A DNA stretch of 7,425 bases, taken from assembly GCA_023954795.1 (NCBI GenBank), contig JAGSHA010000152.1:1-7425 (forward strand), in the 5' to 3' direction. Below the pieces are notes generated by a model. That model was not told the DNA's origin, made no database searches, and saw only the letters and a program-made list of their open reading frames with translations. Made by a program: the position numbers and the translations under genes. Below, in pieces: positions 6,360 to 7,425 of this stretch; position 1 is the stretch's first letter; the number at the start of each line of letters is the position of its first letter. The stretch comes from Oceanospirillaceae bacterium. Lineage in GTDB: Bacteria; Pseudomonadota; Gammaproteobacteria; Pseudomonadales; Balneatricaceae.

Positions 6360-7361
6360 TTATCGTTTAACGCATGTACAGTCCTTACCACTGCGCTTGG
6401 CCTCGTAAAGGGCGTTATCTGCCCGAGCCAGTAACGTGCGAGGATCGTCGCCGTTTTTGTATTCGGTGATTCCCACACAGGCTGTGACATTCACAATCGT
6501 ATGCTCATCGGCAGGTACATTGTGATTTCTCAGGTTTTCACGAATACGATCCGCGAGCGTGATCGCTCCCTCGCAGTCGGTGGATGGTAACAGGACGGCG
6601 AATTCCTCACCGCCATATCGGTAGGCTGAATCATTCGTACGCAATCCAGCTTTGATTAGCGTGCCGAATGTTTCCAACACAAGGTCCCCGACCATGTGCC
6701 CGTAAGTGTCATTCACCCGTTTGAAGTCATCCAGATCCAAAAAACAGAGTGAAAGGGCATGGTTGTATCGGCGTGAGCTTTCGATCGCCAGATCGAGTTG
6801 TTGATAGAAACAGCGTGAATTGCTCAGGCCTGTCAGTGCATCCGTGATGCTCAGCTCACGGTAAGTCCGTTCGCGTTCTATCAGTTCAAATTCAGCTTTT
6901 TTACGGGCACTGATGTTGCTTAAGGTTTCGATCGCACCGATAACGTTGCCTTGATTGTCTTTCAGGCTGGCTGCGGTAAAGTGCAACCATTCGCCGTTGG
7001 CTCCGCATTCGGGGAAAAAGTCTTCGGCTTCATACGCATCAGGTATCAGTTCAGAGGTGCGGTACTTGTCCTGGTAATAGTGCTGAACATCAGCATCGTG
7101 GCCTCCATCCAGAATAAGGTCTGCGAGGCATGGGCGGGGGGATTGATAGAAAGGTTTCCATTGATCAGAGGTGCCAACCATCTCTTCTCTGCTTAACCCT
7201 GAAAGTGCTTCAATCGCACTGTTCCAATGCAGAATAACGTGGTTGTTATCTATCACAAACGTGGGTAATGCGATCCTATCGAAGACCTGTAACATCAATG
7301 ATGGGTCTGACTTGCTTTCCTGATCCTTGGAGAGCGCTCCGTTAATTTCGGTTGTTGCCAT
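6360..7361 (-). CDS. PAS-GGDEF diguanylate cyclase
   Basis: This 333-residue enzyme makes the second messenger cyclic di-GMP from two GTP. It has no signal peptide or membrane segment, so it should be cytoplasmic. An N-terminal PAS domain (about 24-155) belongs to the type carrying AYEAEDFFP, GEWLHFTAASL and GAIETLSNIS; a short linker (152-170) leads to the GGDEF domain (about 171-333). The catalytic signature is GGEEF (250-254), with metal and substrate residues in LDLDDFKRVNDTYGH (208-222), so activity is expected. RTND (241-244) lies exactly five residues before GGEEF and forms an inhibitory I-site, implying product feedback. The PAS ligand is unknown. No strong ribosome binding site precedes the ATG: AAGAG is about 12 bases away. 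The next Met (23) would cut close to the PAS domain and has no better site. The link to the transporter is positional only. Confidence 0.93.
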   Translation of the reverse strand: MATTEINGALSKDQESKSDPSLMLQVFDRIALPTFVIDNNHVILHWNSAIEALSGLSREEMVGTSDQWKPFYQSPRPCLADLILDGGHDADVQHYYQDKYRTSELIPDAYEAEDFFPECGANGEWLHFTAASLKDNQGNVIGAIETLSNISARKKAEFELIERERTYRELSITDALTGLSNSRCFYQQLDLAIESSRRYNHALSLCFLDLDDFKRVNDTYGHMVGDLVLETFGTLIKAGLRTNDSAYRYGGEEFAVLLPSTDCEGAITLADRIRENLRNHNVPADEHTIVNVTACVGITEYKNGDDPRTLLARADNALYEAKRSGKDCTCVKR

Positions 7362-7384
7362 AACAGCGCTATAACTCTTTGTAG

Positions 7385-7398
7385 CGGGAATTATCCCG
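7385..7398. promoter_or_regulatory. Inverted repeat overlapping the cyclase promoter, possible operator
   Basis: CGGGA (7385-7389) and TCCCG (7394-7398) are perfect inverted arms around ATTA. On the minus strand the repeat contains the proposed -10 hexamer GATAAT, so a bound protein would block the polymerase. No cognate regulator is visible. Confidence 0.4.
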
Positions 7399-7417
7399 TA
7401 GTGACTCTCTAAGTTAA
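7390..7417 (-). promoter_or_regulatory. Candidate sigma-70 promoter of the diguanylate cyclase
   Basis: Read on the minus strand, TTAACT (7417-7412) serves as -35 and GATAAT (7395-7390) as -10, with a 16-base spacer. They match the consensus in four and five of six positions. The start would fall near 7383, leaving a leader of about 22 bases before the ATG at 7361. The pairing is plausible but not strong. Confidence 0.45.
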
Positions 7418-7425
7418 TCGAAGCC

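Noticed and set aside
6951..7196. Plus-strand open frame opposite the PAS domain of the cyclase
   Set aside because: It is antisense to a clear coding region and has no recognisable domain.

Overview
The window looks like chromosomal DNA from a gammaproteobacterium, probably a marine, Oceanospirillales-like heterotroph. This placement rests on protein style, moderate GC with AT-rich intergenic regions, and the pairing of a DctB/DctD regulatory couple with a TAXI-type TRAP transporter. The genus cannot be fixed from the sequence alone. Nothing suggests a mobile element, prophage, CRISPR array or RNA gene.

Layout. Positions 2-919 hold the C-terminal part of a DctB-like sensor histidine kinase that runs off the left edge. 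It overlaps by one base a DctD-like sigma-54 activator (919-2283). A 347-base regulatory gap follows (2284-2630). It holds a terminator, two 21-base arms that are exact reverse complements of each other and are each internally palindromic, a degenerate third copy overlapping the end of dctD, an IHF-like site and a textbook -24/-12 promoter. Downstream are a TAXI-family TRAP solute-binding protein (2631-3659), an intercistronic stem-loop, and a fused 4TM/12TM TRAP permease (3745-5883). Two hairpins, the second with a T-run, end the operon. A separate small BFD-type [2Fe-2S] protein (6035-6262) follows. A PAS-GGDEF diguanylate cyclase (6360-7361, minus strand) converges on it across a hairpin-rich gap.

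How it fits together (inference). The kinase senses a substrate, probably an organic acid or amino acid, and phosphorylates the DctD-like regulator at D53. The regulator binds the palindromes about 108 and 141 bases upstream of the predicted transcription start. It then contacts sigma-54 RNA polymerase, helped by IHF-induced bending, and switches on the sodium-coupled TAXI-TRAP uptake system. The substrate is unknown; characterised TAXI systems mostly take up C5 compounds such as glutamate and 2-oxoglutarate.

The most notable observations are the highly structured operator set, including the copy over the dctD stop codon, a GAFTSA variant of the otherwise near-invariant GAFTGA sigma-54 contact loop, and an apparent extra segment of about 65-70 residues in the permease. 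I see no clear sign of a wholly novel system; the new content lies in regulatory architecture and protein variants.
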